DNA from: Ramlibacter algicola
Lineage (GTDB): Bacteria; Pseudomonadota; Gammaproteobacteria; Burkholderiales; Burkholderiaceae_C
Assembly: GCF_016641735.1 (NCBI RefSeq)
Contig: NZ_JAEDAO010000001.1
Span: 4,134,520-4,198,519 of the forward strand
Direction of reading: 5' to 3'
Length of the DNA: 64,000 nucleotides
Part shown: one piece after another, positions 1 through 8,046 of the stretch
Layout of the letters: every line of letters begins with the position of its first letter
Numbering within the stretch: the first letter of the stretch is position 1
Notes under the pieces: generated by a model
What the model was told of the DNA's origin: nothing
The model's input: only the letters and a program-made list of their open reading frames with translations
Databases searched by the model: none
Made by a program: the position numbers and the translations under genes

Positions 1-226
1 GGCCGCCCTTGAACGCGGCCTGGCGCGCGGGCGCCTGTCCCTGGCCGGCCATCAGGCAGTTGCCGAACAGCACCTCGCCGACGGCGTCGGCCGAGATGCC
101 CGAGCGCTCGACGGCGGCCTTGATGGCGGCGCCGCCGAGGTCGTGCGCGGAGAGGGTGGAAAAGTCGCCCTGGAACGACCCCATCGGGGTGCGGGCGGCG
201 CTGACGATGACGACGGAATCAGCCAT
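1..226 (-). CDS. Acetyl-CoA C-acetyltransferase (thiolase), N-terminal part only
   Basis: This is the first 75 codons of a thiolase whose remainder lies beyond the left edge. It starts at the ATG on the complement of 224-226. The N-terminus carries the family signature VVIVSAARTPMGSF, followed by FGNCLMAGQGQAPARQAAF, which matches the conserved loop just before the active-site Cys; the Cys itself is not in the window. Thiolases of this type interconvert acetoacetyl-CoA and two acetyl-CoA. The start overlaps the end of the preceding gene by 8 bases, so translation is probably coupled. Placed after isovaleryl-CoA dehydrogenase, it fits the end of leucine/isovalerate breakdown, which yields acetoacetate and acetyl-CoA. 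The family is clear; the exact substrate is not. Confidence 0.85.
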   Translation of the reverse strand, partial: MADSVVIVSAARTPMGSFQGDFSTLSAHDLGGAAIKAAVERSGISADAVGEVLFGNCLMAGQGQAPARQAAFKGG

Positions 227-734
227 TGAGTGCTCCTATGGATGGCGAAAGGATGGAATGGGAGACCCCGCGCTCCTCGTCGACGAGGCGGCGCAGGTAG
301 TCCTGGAACTGCGGGTCCTCGCCGCGCAGCAGCAGCGGCAGGGCGTTGCGGAAATCGTCGCGGCGGCACCATTCGCGCATGTAGTCGTCCCAGCTGTTCC
401 AGCGGCGCCGCTCGTCCTCGCCCATGCGGGGCTTCCAGGCCACGAGGTAGGCCCGCTCGAAGAGGGAAATCAGCATATCGAAGATCACCAGCATGCGCTC
501 GCGCTGCTCGGGTGACGGGTCCGGCAGTGGGGTGGCGGTGCGCAGCTGCAGGTCCGGATGGGCCAGCACGACCTTGAGGAAATCGTTGTACGCGTCGGAG
601 AGCAGCTGGTACTGCGCCTCTTCCTCGTTGTCGCGCTCCTTGCGCTGCTCGAACGCGAAGAACACGATCGCGAACGGCAGGCCCAGCGCCGTGACGACGA
701 AGCTGGCCAGCTCCCACGCATCGCGCGCGGTCAT
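219..734 (-). CDS. Small membrane-anchored protein of unknown function
   Basis: A 171-residue protein that I do not recognise by name. Residues 11-29 ([19 protein letters not shown]) form one hydrophobic segment followed by a highly charged stretch ([13 protein letters not shown]), as expected of a single-pass membrane anchor with a cytoplasmic helical domain. The rest is rich in Asp, Glu, Arg and Trp. The start ATG overlaps the aceK stop in an ATGA arrangement (731-734), and its own stop overlaps the thiolase start. It is therefore translationally coupled inside the aceK operon. Long open frames on other registers here are codon-bias shadows. No function can be assigned from sequence. Confidence 0.75.
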   Translation of the reverse strand: MTARDAWELASFVVTALGLPFAIVFFAFEQRKERDNEEEAQYQLLSDAYNDFLKVVLAHPDLQLRTATPLPDPSPEQRERMLVIFDMLISLFERAYLVAWKPRMGEDERRRWNSWDDYMREWCRRDDFRNALPLLLRGEDPQFQDYLRRLVDEERGVSHSILSPSIGALNG

Positions 735-2560
735 GCAGGCGCCCCTTGCAGCGCGTGGTGCTCGAAGCGCTTGTCCTGCTCGTACGGGAACACGTCGTGC
801 ACGTGGCCGGCGCGGATGCGCTCCTTGTGGGTCTGCCAGAACGCCGGGTCCAGCAGGTCCGCATGGTGGCGCAGGAAGACTTCCTTCACCGACGGGTTGC
901 CCAGCAGGAAGGGTGCGAAGGTCTCCGGGAAGATGTCGCGCGGGCCGACCTGGTACCAGACCTCGCCGGACATCTCCTCTTCTTCGGTGCGCGCCTTGGG
1001 CACCGCGCGGAAGTTGCAATCGGTGAGGTACTCGATCTCGTCGTAGTCGTAGAACACGACCTTGCCGTTGCGCGTGACGCCGAAGTTCTTCCACAGCATG
1101 TCGCCCGGGAAGATGTTGGCGGCCACCAGGTCCTTGATGGCGTTGCCGTATTCGACCACCGCGTGCTCCACCTGCTCGCGCGCCGCGGCGGCGATGGCCG
1201 GATCGCCGTGCTCGATGGCGTCGAACGCCTCGGCCAGGTAGATGTTGAGCGGGATCATCCGCCGCTCGATGTACAGGTGCTTGATCACCACTTCCTCGTG
1301 GCCGTCGCCGTCGAGGTCGCCGATCTCCAGCTGGCTGGGCGCCTCGCGCTGCAGCGCGTCGAGCAGCGCGTCGTCGAACCGGCTGCGCGCGAAGGCGACC
1401 ACGCTGTACTCCAGCGTGTCGGCCATGCGGCCCACGCGGTCGTGCTGCTTGACCAGCAGGTACTTGGCCTGCACCTGCTCGCGCGTGGTGTCCTTCTGCG
1501 GCGGGAAGTGGTCCTTGATGACCTTGAACACGTACGGGAACGACGGCAGGTCGAACACCAGCATCACCATGCCGGGGATGCCGGGCGCGACGCGGAAGCG
1601 GTCGCTCGAGTGCTTCAGGTGGTACAGGAAGTCGCGGTAGAACAGCGTCTTGCCCTGCTTGGCCAGCCCCAGCGCGGTGTAGATCTCGCCGCGCGGCTTG
1701 CGCGGCATCAGCGAGCGCAGGAACTGCACGTACGCCGCCGGGATCTCCATGTCGACCATGAAGTAGGCGCGCGCGAACGAGAACAGCATCTGCAGGTCGT
1801 CCTCGCCGAACAGGCAGGCGTCGATGACCAGCTTGCCCTGGTCGTCGTGCAGGATCGGCAGCGCGAACGGCACTTCGTTGAAGCCGTTGATCAACTTGCC
1901 GACGACGTAAGCGCCCTTGTTGCGGAAGAACAGGGACGACAGCACCTGGACCTGGAAGTTCGCGCGCAGCTTCACGCCCACCAGCCGCGCGCTCATCGCC
2001 TCCAGCACCGCCTGCGCGTCGCGCCGCAGGTCGTCGAACTCGCGGCGCAGCTGGAAGTTGGTGACGATCCGCTCGATGTTCTCCAGCAGCGTGTCGCGCG
2101 TCGGGTAGTAGGCGCGGTACGTGGGCGCCGCGGCCGGCTCCTCGTTCTCGATGAACTCGGTGCTCACCGCGGGACGCACGAAGATGAAGTCGTTGTTGAA
2201 GTAGGTGCGGTGCAGGATTTTGGTGGTGACCGAATTGAAGAAGGTCTCCGCCAGTTCCGGCTGGTGGTGGTTGATCAGGAGGCCGATGTAGTGCAGCTTG
2301 GCCTGGTGCCACACCTCCATCGGCTGCTTGCCGGCCTGGAACTCCTGCTCCAGGCGCACCACCGCTTCGCGCACCCGCTTGTCGTAGAACGCGATGCGCT
2401 CACGTTGCGCGCGTTGCTGCGCGTGCCAGTCCGCCTGTTCGAACCGCTGTTTGGCCGCGGCCGATTCCTGCCGGAACAGCCGGTAGTGCAGGTCGAAGCC
2501 GTCCAGCATCGCCTGCGCGATGGCGTAGGCCACCGGCGAGTCCAGGCGCTGCGGGAACAT
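731..2560 (-). CDS. aceK: Isocitrate dehydrogenase kinase/phosphatase
   Basis: AceK (609 residues; family about 570-610) phosphorylates and dephosphorylates isocitrate dehydrogenase, setting carbon flow between the TCA cycle and the glyoxylate shunt. The N-terminal regulatory half is followed by a kinase-like C-terminal half. [14 protein letters not shown] corresponds to the catalytic loop and [16 protein letters not shown] to the metal-binding region. It starts at [14 protein letters not shown], 16 bases after the carbonic anhydrase stop, and overlaps the next gene by ATGA. Unlike enteric bacteria, it is not beside aceBA but in a leucine/isovalerate degradation context. There the acetyl-CoA produced would call for the glyoxylate shunt (inference). 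Confidence 0.96.
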   Translation of the reverse strand: MFPQRLDSPVAYAIAQAMLDGFDLHYRLFRQESAAAKQRFEQADWHAQQRAQRERIAFYDKRVREAVVRLEQEFQAGKQPMEVWHQAKLHYIGLLINHHQPELAETFFNSVTTKILHRTYFNNDFIFVRPAVSTEFIENEEPAAAPTYRAYYPTRDTLLENIERIVTNFQLRREFDDLRRDAQAVLEAMSARLVGVKLRANFQVQVLSSLFFRNKGAYVVGKLINGFNEVPFALPILHDDQGKLVIDACLFGEDDLQMLFSFARAYFMVDMEIPAAYVQFLRSLMPRKPRGEIYTALGLAKQGKTLFYRDFLYHLKHSSDRFRVAPGIPGMVMLVFDLPSFPYVFKVIKDHFPPQKDTTREQVQAKYLLVKQHDRVGRMADTLEYSVVAFARSRFDDALLDALQREAPSQLEIGDLDGDGHEEVVIKHLYIERRMIPLNIYLAEAFDAIEHGDPAIAAAAREQVEHAVVEYGNAIKDLVAANIFPGDMLWKNFGVTRNGKVVFYDYDEIEYLTDCNFRAVPKARTEEEEMSGEVWYQVGPRDIFPETFAPFLLGNPSVKEVFLRHHADLLDPAFWQTHKERIRAGHVHDVFPYEQDKRFEHHALQGAPA

Positions 2561-2576
2561 GGCGCTGCGGTCCCGC

Positions 2577-3230
2577 TCAGCGGCGCTTGGCCAGCGCCTT
2601 GTCGATCGCGTCGTGGTAGCGCGGCTCCAGGTCGTCGCCCGACGACACCGACATGCCCAGGTCCTGCAGCAGGCCGTCGTGCACGCCGAAGGCCCAGCCG
2701 TGCACCGTGACCTTCTGGCCCTTGGCCCACGCGTCGGTCATCACGGTGCTCACGCCGATGTTCACCACCTGCTCGATCACGTTCAGGTCGACCAGCAAGT
2801 CGCCGCGCGCCGCTTCGGGCACTTCCTCGAGCTGCGAGCGATGCCGGTCGCGCACGTCCTGGATGTGGCGGATCCAGTTGTCGGCCAGCCCCACGCGCGT
2901 GTTGTTCAGGGCCGCCATCACGCCGCCGCAGCCGTAGTGGCCGACGACCATGATGTGCTCGACCTTGAGCATGTCGACCGCGAACTGGATCGCCGACAGC
3001 GCGTTGAGGTCCGAGTGCACGACGACGTTGGCCACGTTGCGGTGCACGAACACCTCGCCCGGCTCCAGGCCGGTGATCTGGTTGGCCGGCACGCGGCTGT
3101 CGCTGCAGCCGATCCACATGAACTTGGGACGCTGCTGCTGCACCAGGCCGCTGAAGAAGCCGGGCCGGTCGCGTTCCATCTGCTCGGCCCACGCGCGGTT
3201 GTGCTCGAAGAGATCGCGGATGGTGGTCAT
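2577..3230 (-). CDS. can: Beta-class carbonic anhydrase
   Basis: A 217-residue zinc enzyme interconverting CO2 and bicarbonate in the cytoplasm. The zinc ligands C42, D44, H98 and C101 are all visible in CSDSRVPA and GHYGCGG, at the same numbering as E. coli Can. Length and start ([15 protein letters not shown]) are typical; an AGGAGA ribosome site precedes the ATG. It sits between isovaleryl-CoA dehydrogenase and aceK. A plausible local role is supplying bicarbonate to a biotin-dependent carboxylase such as methylcrotonyl-CoA carboxylase, the step after isovaleryl-CoA dehydrogenase. That carboxylase is not in this window, so the link is inference. Confidence 0.96.
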   Translation of the reverse strand: MTTIRDLFEHNRAWAEQMERDRPGFFSGLVQQQRPKFMWIGCSDSRVPANQITGLEPGEVFVHRNVANVVVHSDLNALSAIQFAVDMLKVEHIMVVGHYGCGGVMAALNNTRVGLADNWIRHIQDVRDRHRSQLEEVPEAARGDLLVDLNVIEQVVNIGVSTVMTDAWAKGQKVTVHGWAFGVHDGLLQDLGMSVSSGDDLEPRYHDAIDKALAKRR

Positions 3231-3279
3231 GCTTGCATTCTCCTGCGGACCTCCTCCGGGAAGCGGTCCGGCGAATTAC

Positions 3280-3465
3280 CTACGGGATGGGACGGAGCTC
3301 GCCCCTGCGGTAGAGCGCGTACTGCACTCGGTCGATCACGCGTCCCGCCTTGATCGAGTCCGGACGCTGATGCAAACCGACGACCTCATCGGCGACGGCG
3401 ATGCCCCAGGCGAACGGGACCCGTTCGCGCCAACCGCCACCGCACCACGCCTGCGCGTCGGCCAG
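3280..3465 (-). CDS. Possible small ORF between ivd and can
   Basis: The gap between ivd and can is not random sequence. One minus-strand frame, ending at TAG (3280-3282), has strong G/C in third positions and reads like protein: ...WGIAVADEVVGLHQRPD followed by DRVQYALYRRGELRPIP. It is open back to within the ivd end but has no ATG, GTG or TTG. The coordinate given uses a CTG (about 61 residues). It may be a short gene with a rare start, a frameshifted remnant or a chance open frame. I do not recognise a family. Confidence 0.3.
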   Translation of the reverse strand: MADAQAWCGGGWRERVPFAWGIAVADEVVGLHQRPDSIKAGRVIDRVQYALYRRGELRPIP

Positions 3466-3499
3466 CGCGTGCCGGCGAGCGTGGGCAGCGCCGCAACGG

Positions 3500-4678
3500 T
3501 CACATCGTCTCCGCGAACAGCTCCCGCCCGATCAGCATGCGGCGGATTTCGCTCGTGCCCGCGCCGATCTCGTACAGCTTGGCGTCGCGCCACAGGCGGC
3601 CCAGCGGGTATTCGTTGATGTAGCCATTGCCGCCGAACACCTGGATGCCCTCGCCCGCCATCCAGGTCGCCTTCTCGGCGCAGTACAGGATGACGGACGC
3701 GCAGTCCTTGCGCACCTGGCGCACGTGCTCGGTGCCGAGCATGTCCAGGTTCTTGCCCACCGTGTAGCAGTAGGCGCGCGCCGCCTGCAGGATGGTGTAC
3801 ATGTCGGCGACCTTGCCCTGGATCAGCTGGAACTCGCCAATGCTCTGGCCGAACTGCTTGCGGTCGTGGATGTACGGCACGACGTTGTCCATCACCGCCT
3901 GCATGATCCCGATGGGTCCGGCGGCGAGCACGGCGCGCTCGTAGTCGAGGCCGGACATCAGCACCTTGGCGCCACCGTTGAGCGTGCCCAGCACGTTCTC
4001 CGCCGGAACTTCGACGTTCTGGAACACCAGTTCGCCCGTGTGCGAGCCGCGCATGCCCAGCTTGTCGAGCTTCTGGGCGATCGAGAAGCCCTTCATGCCC
4101 TTCTCGACCAGGAACGCGGTGACGCCGCGCGCCCCCAGTTCGGGCTCGGTCTTCGCGTAGACCACCAGCGTGTCGGCGTCCGGGCCGTTGGTGATCCACA
4201 TCTTGTTGCCGTTGAGGACGTAGTAACCGCCCTTGTCCTCGGCCTTGAGCTTCATCGAGATGACGTCGCTGCCGGCACCGGGTTCCGACATCGCCAGCGC
4301 GCCGACGTGTTCGCCCGAGATCAGCTTGGGCAGGTACTTCTGCTTCTGCGCGGCATTGCCGTTGCGGCGGATCTGGTTGACGCACAGGTTGGAGTGCGCG
4401 CCGTAGGACAGGCCGACCGAGGCGGACGCGCGGGAGATCTCCTCCATCGCGATCATGTGGGCCAGGTAGCCCATGGCCGCGCCGCCGTACTCCTCCTCGA
4501 CGGTGATGCCCAGCACGCCGACGTCGCCCATCTTGCGCCACAGGTCCATCGGGAACTGGTCGCTGCGGTCGATCTCGGCGGCGCGCGGCGCGATCTCGGC
4601 TTCGGCGAACGAACGCACGGCGTCGCGCAGCGCGTCGATGTCTTCGCCCAGCTGGAAGTTCAGGCCCGGCAGGTCCAT
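3500..4678 (-). CDS. ivd: Isovaleryl-CoA dehydrogenase
   Basis: A 392-residue flavin acyl-CoA dehydrogenase that oxidises isovaleryl-CoA to 3-methylcrotonyl-CoA in leucine catabolism, passing electrons to ETF. The three-domain acyl-CoA dehydrogenase layout is complete. It includes the FAD/substrate motif [13 protein letters not shown], the middle beta domain ([18 protein letters not shown]) and the C-terminal [20 protein letters not shown]. The [19 protein letters not shown] start is typical of beta-proteobacterial Ivd. It follows a PaaI thioesterase by 22 bases and is probably in one transcript with it under the MerR-type regulator. Assignment to isovaleryl rather than another short-chain substrate rests on overall resemblance and context. 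Confidence 0.9.
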   Translation of the reverse strand: MDLPGLNFQLGEDIDALRDAVRSFAEAEIAPRAAEIDRSDQFPMDLWRKMGDVGVLGITVEEEYGGAAMGYLAHMIAMEEISRASASVGLSYGAHSNLCVNQIRRNGNAAQKQKYLPKLISGEHVGALAMSEPGAGSDVISMKLKAEDKGGYYVLNGNKMWITNGPDADTLVVYAKTEPELGARGVTAFLVEKGMKGFSIAQKLDKLGMRGSHTGELVFQNVEVPAENVLGTLNGGAKVLMSGLDYERAVLAAGPIGIMQAVMDNVVPYIHDRKQFGQSIGEFQLIQGKVADMYTILQAARAYCYTVGKNLDMLGTEHVRQVRKDCASVILYCAEKATWMAGEGIQVFGGNGYINEYPLGRLWRDAKLYEIGAGTSEIRRMLIGRELFAETM

Positions 4679-4700
4679 GGCTGTCTCCTGTGTCTCGTGT

Positions 4701-5162
4701 TCAGTGCTTGACGTCGTCGCGGCCGGCGATGGCCATCAGCGTCGACGTCATGGTGGCGACCAGCTTCTCGCGGCCGTCGTCGAGGGCATAGGCGTGCGCC
4801 TCGGAAAAGGTGATGGTGCGCCCCGGTTTCACCACGCGACCGACGACGCGGAAGCGCTGGCCCTTCGCGGGAGCGACGAAGCTCACCTTGTATTCGATGC
4901 TCAGCACGCCGACGTCGGCGGCCATCAGGCTGGAGGCGGAGTAGCCGCAGGCGGAATCCAGCGCCGCGCCGATGACGCCGCCGTGCAGGAAGCCGTGCTG
5001 CTGCGTGAGGTGCGCGGCCCAGGGCAGGTCGATGACGACGTGGCCCGGCTCCACTTCCGCCAGGGTGCAGCCCAGCGTGGCCATCGCGGTCTGCCGCGCG
5101 AAACTGGCCCGCACGCGCTCGGCGAACCGCGGGTCGGCAGGCTGGAACTCGGTCGGCGGCAT
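4701..5162 (-). CDS. PaaI-type hotdog-fold thioesterase
   Basis: A 153-residue single-domain hotdog thioesterase, the usual size. The active-site motif [20 protein letters not shown] (HGG around residues 60-62) is present. Such enzymes hydrolyse acyl-CoA esters, releasing free CoA and clearing stalled intermediates. Here it is the first gene after the LiuR-type regulator and directly precedes ivd, so it may relieve build-up of branched-chain acyl-CoAs (inference). The start ATG is only 12 bases below the palindrome at 5174-5197. There is no good Shine-Dalgarno sequence, so a short or leaderless 5' end is possible. Confidence 0.88.
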   Translation of the reverse strand: MPPTEFQPADPRFAERVRASFARQTAMATLGCTLAEVEPGHVVIDLPWAAHLTQQHGFLHGGVIGAALDSACGYSASSLMAADVGVLSIEYKVSFVAPAKGQRFRVVGRVVKPGRTITFSEAHAYALDDGREKLVATMTSTLMAIAGRDDVKH

Positions 5163-5173
5163 GGCTGGGCTCG

Positions 5174-5197
5174 ATTGACGTTTACGTTAACGTCAAT
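5174..5197. promoter_or_regulatory. Operator palindrome upstream of thioesterase-ivd
   Basis: ATTGACG (5174-5180) and CGTCAAT (5191-5197) form a perfect 7-bp inverted repeat around a 10-base centre (TTTACGTTAA), ending at the regulator's stop codon and 12 bases upstream of the thioesterase ATG. The half-site is the same as in the palindrome at 5677-5698. It is therefore the likely binding site of the adjacent MerR/LiuR regulator on the catabolic operon. The minus-strand TTGACG could double as a -35 box, but I see no good -10. Confidence 0.7.
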
Positions 5198-5619
5198 TAT
5201 GCCTGCCGTGCCCGCCGCCCGCCTTCCTTGTCCTTCTCCGACTTGCCCAGCAGCGCGCGCGCTTCGCGCTCGTGCACCTTGACCTCGTCGAGGTTGGCCT
5301 GCAGGTCGGCCATCTGCTCTTCGAGCTGCTTGCGGTGCTGCGCCAGCACGGCCAGGAACTTCTTCAGCTGCGGCCCGGTGTCGCGCGGGCTGTCGTACAT
5401 GTCGATGATGTCCCTGGCCTCCGACAGCGACAGGCCCAGGCGCTTGGCGCGCAGCGTGAGCTTGAGCCGGGTGCGGTCGCGCGGGCTGTAGACGCGATTG
5501 CGGCCGCCGGGGCCGCTGCGCTCGGGCTGCAGCAGCCCCATGTCCTCGTAGAACCGGATCGCCCGGGTGGTGAGGTCGAATTCGCGCGCGAGGTCGCTGA
5601 TGGTGTAGGTGGTGGCCAT
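5197..5619 (-). CDS. MerR-family regulator, LiuR-like
   Basis: A 140-residue MerR-type DNA-binding protein. YTISDLAREFDLTTRAIRFYED (residues about 5-26) is the winged helix-turn-helix, GRNRVYSPRDRTRL the wing, and residues 85-125 a dimerisation coiled coil. No metal-binding Cys pair is visible, which argues against a metal sensor. LiuR-type members repress leucine/isovalerate genes and release DNA on binding a pathway acyl-CoA. The flanking thioesterase and ivd genes and the two matching palindromes support this role, including autoregulation. Whether the effector is isovaleryl-CoA cannot be read from sequence. Confidence 0.87.
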   Translation of the reverse strand: MATTYTISDLAREFDLTTRAIRFYEDMGLLQPERSGPGGRNRVYSPRDRTRLKLTLRAKRLGLSLSEARDIIDMYDSPRDTGPQLKKFLAVLAQHRKQLEEQMADLQANLDEVKVHEREARALLGKSEKDKEGGRRARQA

Positions 5620-5669
5620 GAGGACGCGGGGGAGACAGGCCCTGCGGCGGACCTGCCTAGAATGACCCG

Positions 5670-5698
5670 ATTAGAGTTGACGTTGACGTCAACGTCAA
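5670..5698 (-). promoter_or_regulatory. Sigma-70-like promoter of the LiuR-type regulator
   Basis: On the minus strand TTGACG (complement of 5693-5698) and TCTAAT (complement of 5670-5675) are separated by exactly 17 bases. Each differs from the -35/-10 consensus at one base. It lies about 50 bases upstream of the regulator ATG. The operator palindrome covers the -35 box and nearly all of the spacer, which suits repression by occlusion. Confidence 0.6.
5677..5698. promoter_or_regulatory. Perfect 22-bp operator palindrome in the divergent region
   Basis: TTGACGTTGACGTCAACGTCAA is its own reverse complement over all 22 bases. It lies between the regulator and the divergent metallo-beta-lactamase gene and shares TTGACG/CGTCAA arms with the site at 5174-5197. 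It probably controls both divergent genes. Confidence 0.75.
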
Positions 5699-5716
5699 TT
5701 GCGCGAGAACCCCCGC

Positions 5717-6784
5717 ATGAATCCGCAAGAAGCCGAACTGCAGTACCCCCTCGGCGACACGCTCCCGGCCGCCGGCACCGCCCTCGAGATCGCTCCCGGC
5801 GTGCGCTGGGTGCGCATGGCGCTGCCCTTCGCCCTCGACCACATCAACCTCTGGCTGCTGCGCGACCGCCTCGACGGCCGCGAGGGCTGGACGGTGGTCG
5901 ATTGCTGCATCACCCGCGACGAAGCCAAGGCGCAGTGGGAGCAGGTGTTCGCCTCGGCGCTCGACGGCCTGCCCATCCTGCGCGTGCTCGTCACCCACAT
6001 GCACCCGGACCACATCGGCCTGGCGCACTGGCTGTGCGAGCGCTGGAGCACGCCCGAGCATCCGTGCCGGCTGTGGATCAGCGCGACCGACTACAACGCC
6101 GCGCGCATGGCGTCGCAGAGCACGACCGGCTTCGGCGGCGAGGCGGCGGCGGCGTTCTTCCGCTCGCACGGGCTGGTCGACGAAGCATCGCTGGAGAAGA
6201 TCCGCGGCCGCGCGAGCTACTACCCGAGCATGGTGCCGGCGGTGCCGCGCACGTTCCGGCGCCTGATGGACGGGATGCAGGTGCGCATCGGCGAGCACGA
6301 CTGGACCTGCATCAGCGGCCACGGGCATGCGCCCGAGCACATCTCGCTGTGGTGCCCGGCCCTGGGCGTCGCGATCAGCGGCGACATGGTGCTGCCGCGC
6401 ATCTCGACCAACATCAGCGTCTACGACATCGAGCCGGAGTCGGACCCGCTCGCGCTGTTCCTGGCGTCGATCGACAAGTTCCGCCCGCTGCCGGCCGACA
6501 CGCTGGTGCTGCCCTCGCACGGCAAGCCGTTCCGCGGCGTGCACCGGCGCATCGAGCAGCTGCACGAGCACCACCGCGACCGGCTGGCCGACGTGCTGGA
6601 AGCGTGCAAGCAACGCCCCTCCACCGCGGCCGAGATGCTGCCGGTGCTGTTCAAGCGCACGCTGGACCTGCACCAGACCACCTTCGCCATGGGCGAGGCG
6701 GTGGCGCACCTGCATGCGCTGTGGTTCCGGGGGAAGTTGCGGCGCGCGCAAGGCGCCGACGGGGTGTATCGGTTCAGCGCCTGA
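5717..6784 (+). CDS. Metallo-beta-lactamase-fold hydrolase
   Basis: A 355-residue protein of the metallo-beta-lactamase superfamily. The dinuclear metal motif HMHPDH is at residues 94-99; further ligands are likely in SGHGHAPEH and ISGDMVLP. A C-terminal helical extension of about 90 residues follows the hydrolase fold (CKQRPSTAAEMLPVLFKR), typical of the hydrolase subfamily with a winged-helix tail. I chose ATG at 5717; an in-frame TTG at 5699 would lie next to the operator. Transcribed divergently from the LiuR-type regulator and separated by the palindrome, it is probably part of the same regulon. A thioester or lactone substrate is possible but unproven. Confidence 0.85.
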   Translation: MNPQEAELQYPLGDTLPAAGTALEIAPGVRWVRMALPFALDHINLWLLRDRLDGREGWTVVDCCITRDEAKAQWEQVFASALDGLPILRVLVTHMHPDHIGLAHWLCERWSTPEHPCRLWISATDYNAARMASQSTTGFGGEAAAAFFRSHGLVDEASLEKIRGRASYYPSMVPAVPRTFRRLMDGMQVRIGEHDWTCISGHGHAPEHISLWCPALGVAISGDMVLPRISTNISVYDIEPESDPLALFLASIDKFRPLPADTLVLPSHGKPFRGVHRRIEQLHEHHRDRLADVLEACKQRPSTAAEMLPVLFKRTLDLHQTTFAMGEAVAHLHALWFRGKLRRAQGADGVYRFSA

Positions 6785-6787
6785 ACG

Positions 6788-6868
6788 TTTGTCATCCCGG
6801 TGAAAGTCGGGATCCATGCGGGGCGCTGCCCCTTGGTGTGGATTGCGGGTCAACCCCGCAATGACAAA
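6788..6868. repeat. REP-like palindromic element between convergent genes
   Basis: An 81-base element bounded by TTTGTCAT (6788-6795) and its complement ATGACAAA (6861-6868). It contains further hairpins, for example ATTGCGGG/CCCGCAAT at 6842-6861 and GCGGGG/CCCC near 6820. The opening GTCATCCCGG...GAAAG...CGGGATCC resembles dispersed palindromic repeats common in beta-proteobacterial genomes. It sits between two converging genes and could act as a bidirectional terminator. Confidence 0.65.
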
Positions 6869-6881
6869 CCGCGAGTCGTGA

Positions 6882-7763
6882 TCACCAGGGCGGCAGCGCC
6901 TCGTCGCGCAACTGCCCACGCAGCTGCGCATAGTCCGGCACCACAGTCGCGACCGTGTCCCAGAAGCGCGGGCTGTGGTCCATCACGCGCAGGTGTGACA
7001 GTTCGTGGGCGACGACGTAGTCGATCACGGACAGGCGGAAGTGGACCAGGCGCCAGTTCAGGCGAATCGTGCCGTCCGAATGCGCGGTGCCCCAGCGCGT
7101 GCCCGCGTTGCTCAGGACCAGCTTGCGCCACTGCACGCCGAGCGGCCCGGCGTAGTGATCGAGGCGCTCGGTGAACAGGCGCTTGGCCTGCCGCATCAGC
7201 CACGCCTGCACGGCATCGCGGATCTGGTCGGCGGTCGCGTGCTGCGGCAGCGGCACGTGCAAGGTCAGGCGCGGCACGCCCGGCAAGGCGTCAGCATCGG
7301 TGTTCAGCACGGCGCTGCCATTGCGCGAGTCGAGCACCACGATGACCGTCTCGCCCAGGAACGGGAAGCTGGCGCCGTCCTTCCACTCGATGCGGGCCGA
7401 TTCGATCTTCTCCTGCCGCTGGCGCGCGCCATCGAGCTTGGACAGGATCCAGGCGCCCTTGGACTGCACGGCGGCATCGACTTCGCCCAGCGGCACCCAG
7501 CGCGGCGCGCTGACCGTCAGGCCCTCCTGGCCGACGACGAAGCCGATGCTCTTGCGCCGCGCCCGCTTGAACTCGTAGGCGACGAACGTGGTGCCCAGCA
7601 GCGCGCTGCGGTTGGCGCGCGGGTGGTGGAAGGTGGCGGGGGCGAGAACCGCATCGAGCGGTTCGGCGGGCGGTGCAGCGACCGGCGCAGGGGCCGGTGG
7701 CGGGGGTGCCGGCGGGGCCGGCGCATCGAACAGGTCCAGCGTCAGCTGAATCAGCTTGAACAT
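6882..7763 (-). CDS. YgjP-like zinc metallopeptidase (M48/SprT-related, DUF45)
   Basis: A 293-residue protein with the zincin motif HELSH (H253, E254, H257) and a likely third ligand at H263 (VMDHSPRFW). The upstream NAGTRWGTAHSDGTIRLNW segment is the family's conserved RWGS...G.I.LN block. The N-terminus (residues 12-40) is a Pro/Ala-rich linker, probably disordered. The start is placed at ATG 7763, because the longer frame runs into the inverted-repeat element that begins at 7775. YgjP-type proteins are predicted cytoplasmic metal-dependent hydrolases; their natural substrate is poorly known. It is the last gene of the run from corC to plsC, separated from plsC by that element. Confidence 0.88.
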   Translation of the reverse strand: MFKLIQLTLDLFDAPAPPAPPPPAPAPVAAPPAEPLDAVLAPATFHHPRANRSALLGTTFVAYEFKRARRKSIGFVVGQEGLTVSAPRWVPLGEVDAAVQSKGAWILSKLDGARQRQEKIESARIEWKDGASFPFLGETVIVVLDSRNGSAVLNTDADALPGVPRLTLHVPLPQHATADQIRDAVQAWLMRQAKRLFTERLDHYAGPLGVQWRKLVLSNAGTRWGTAHSDGTIRLNWRLVHFRLSVIDYVVAHELSHLRVMDHSPRFWDTVATVVPDYAQLRGQLRDEALPPW

Positions 7764-7774
7764 CGAGGCCGAGT

Positions 7775-8046
7775 TTAGGGCCTGCGCGCCCCATTTTTGT
7801 CGATGCGAACGCGCTGAAAACCGCGCCAATCAAGGCGTGGGACGACGCCAAGGCTTGACGCCTTGGCTAGGAGCACAACGCGGAGTGGCGCGGTTTTCAG
7901 CACGTTCCCTTCGGGTTGCGGCCAAAAAGGCCCATTGCGTCGTTACGCCGCCTTGCCGCACGTGAGTGCGGCTGCAACGGCGTGCCTAGCACTGGGCCTT
8001 TTTGACTCGCAACGCATCCGACAAAAATGAGGCGCGCAGGCCCTAA
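7775..8046. repeat. Nested inverted-repeat element filling the plsC-ygjP gap
   Basis: A 272-bp non-coding element with near-perfect terminal inverted repeats of 33-34 bases (7775-7807 and 8013-8046, starting TTAGGGCCTGCGCGCC). Inside are two more palindrome pairs: a perfect 16-bp pair (7813-7828 / 7886-7901, GCTGAAAACCGCGCCA) and a perfect 12-bp pair (7923-7934 / 7993-8004, CAAAAAGGCCCA), the latter flanked by GTTGCG/CGCAAC. No ORF or transposase is evident. Its right end provides the TAG stop codon of plsC and its left end stops 11 bases before the ygjP-like ATG. It is probably a miniature mobile or structured repeat. Confidence 0.75.
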
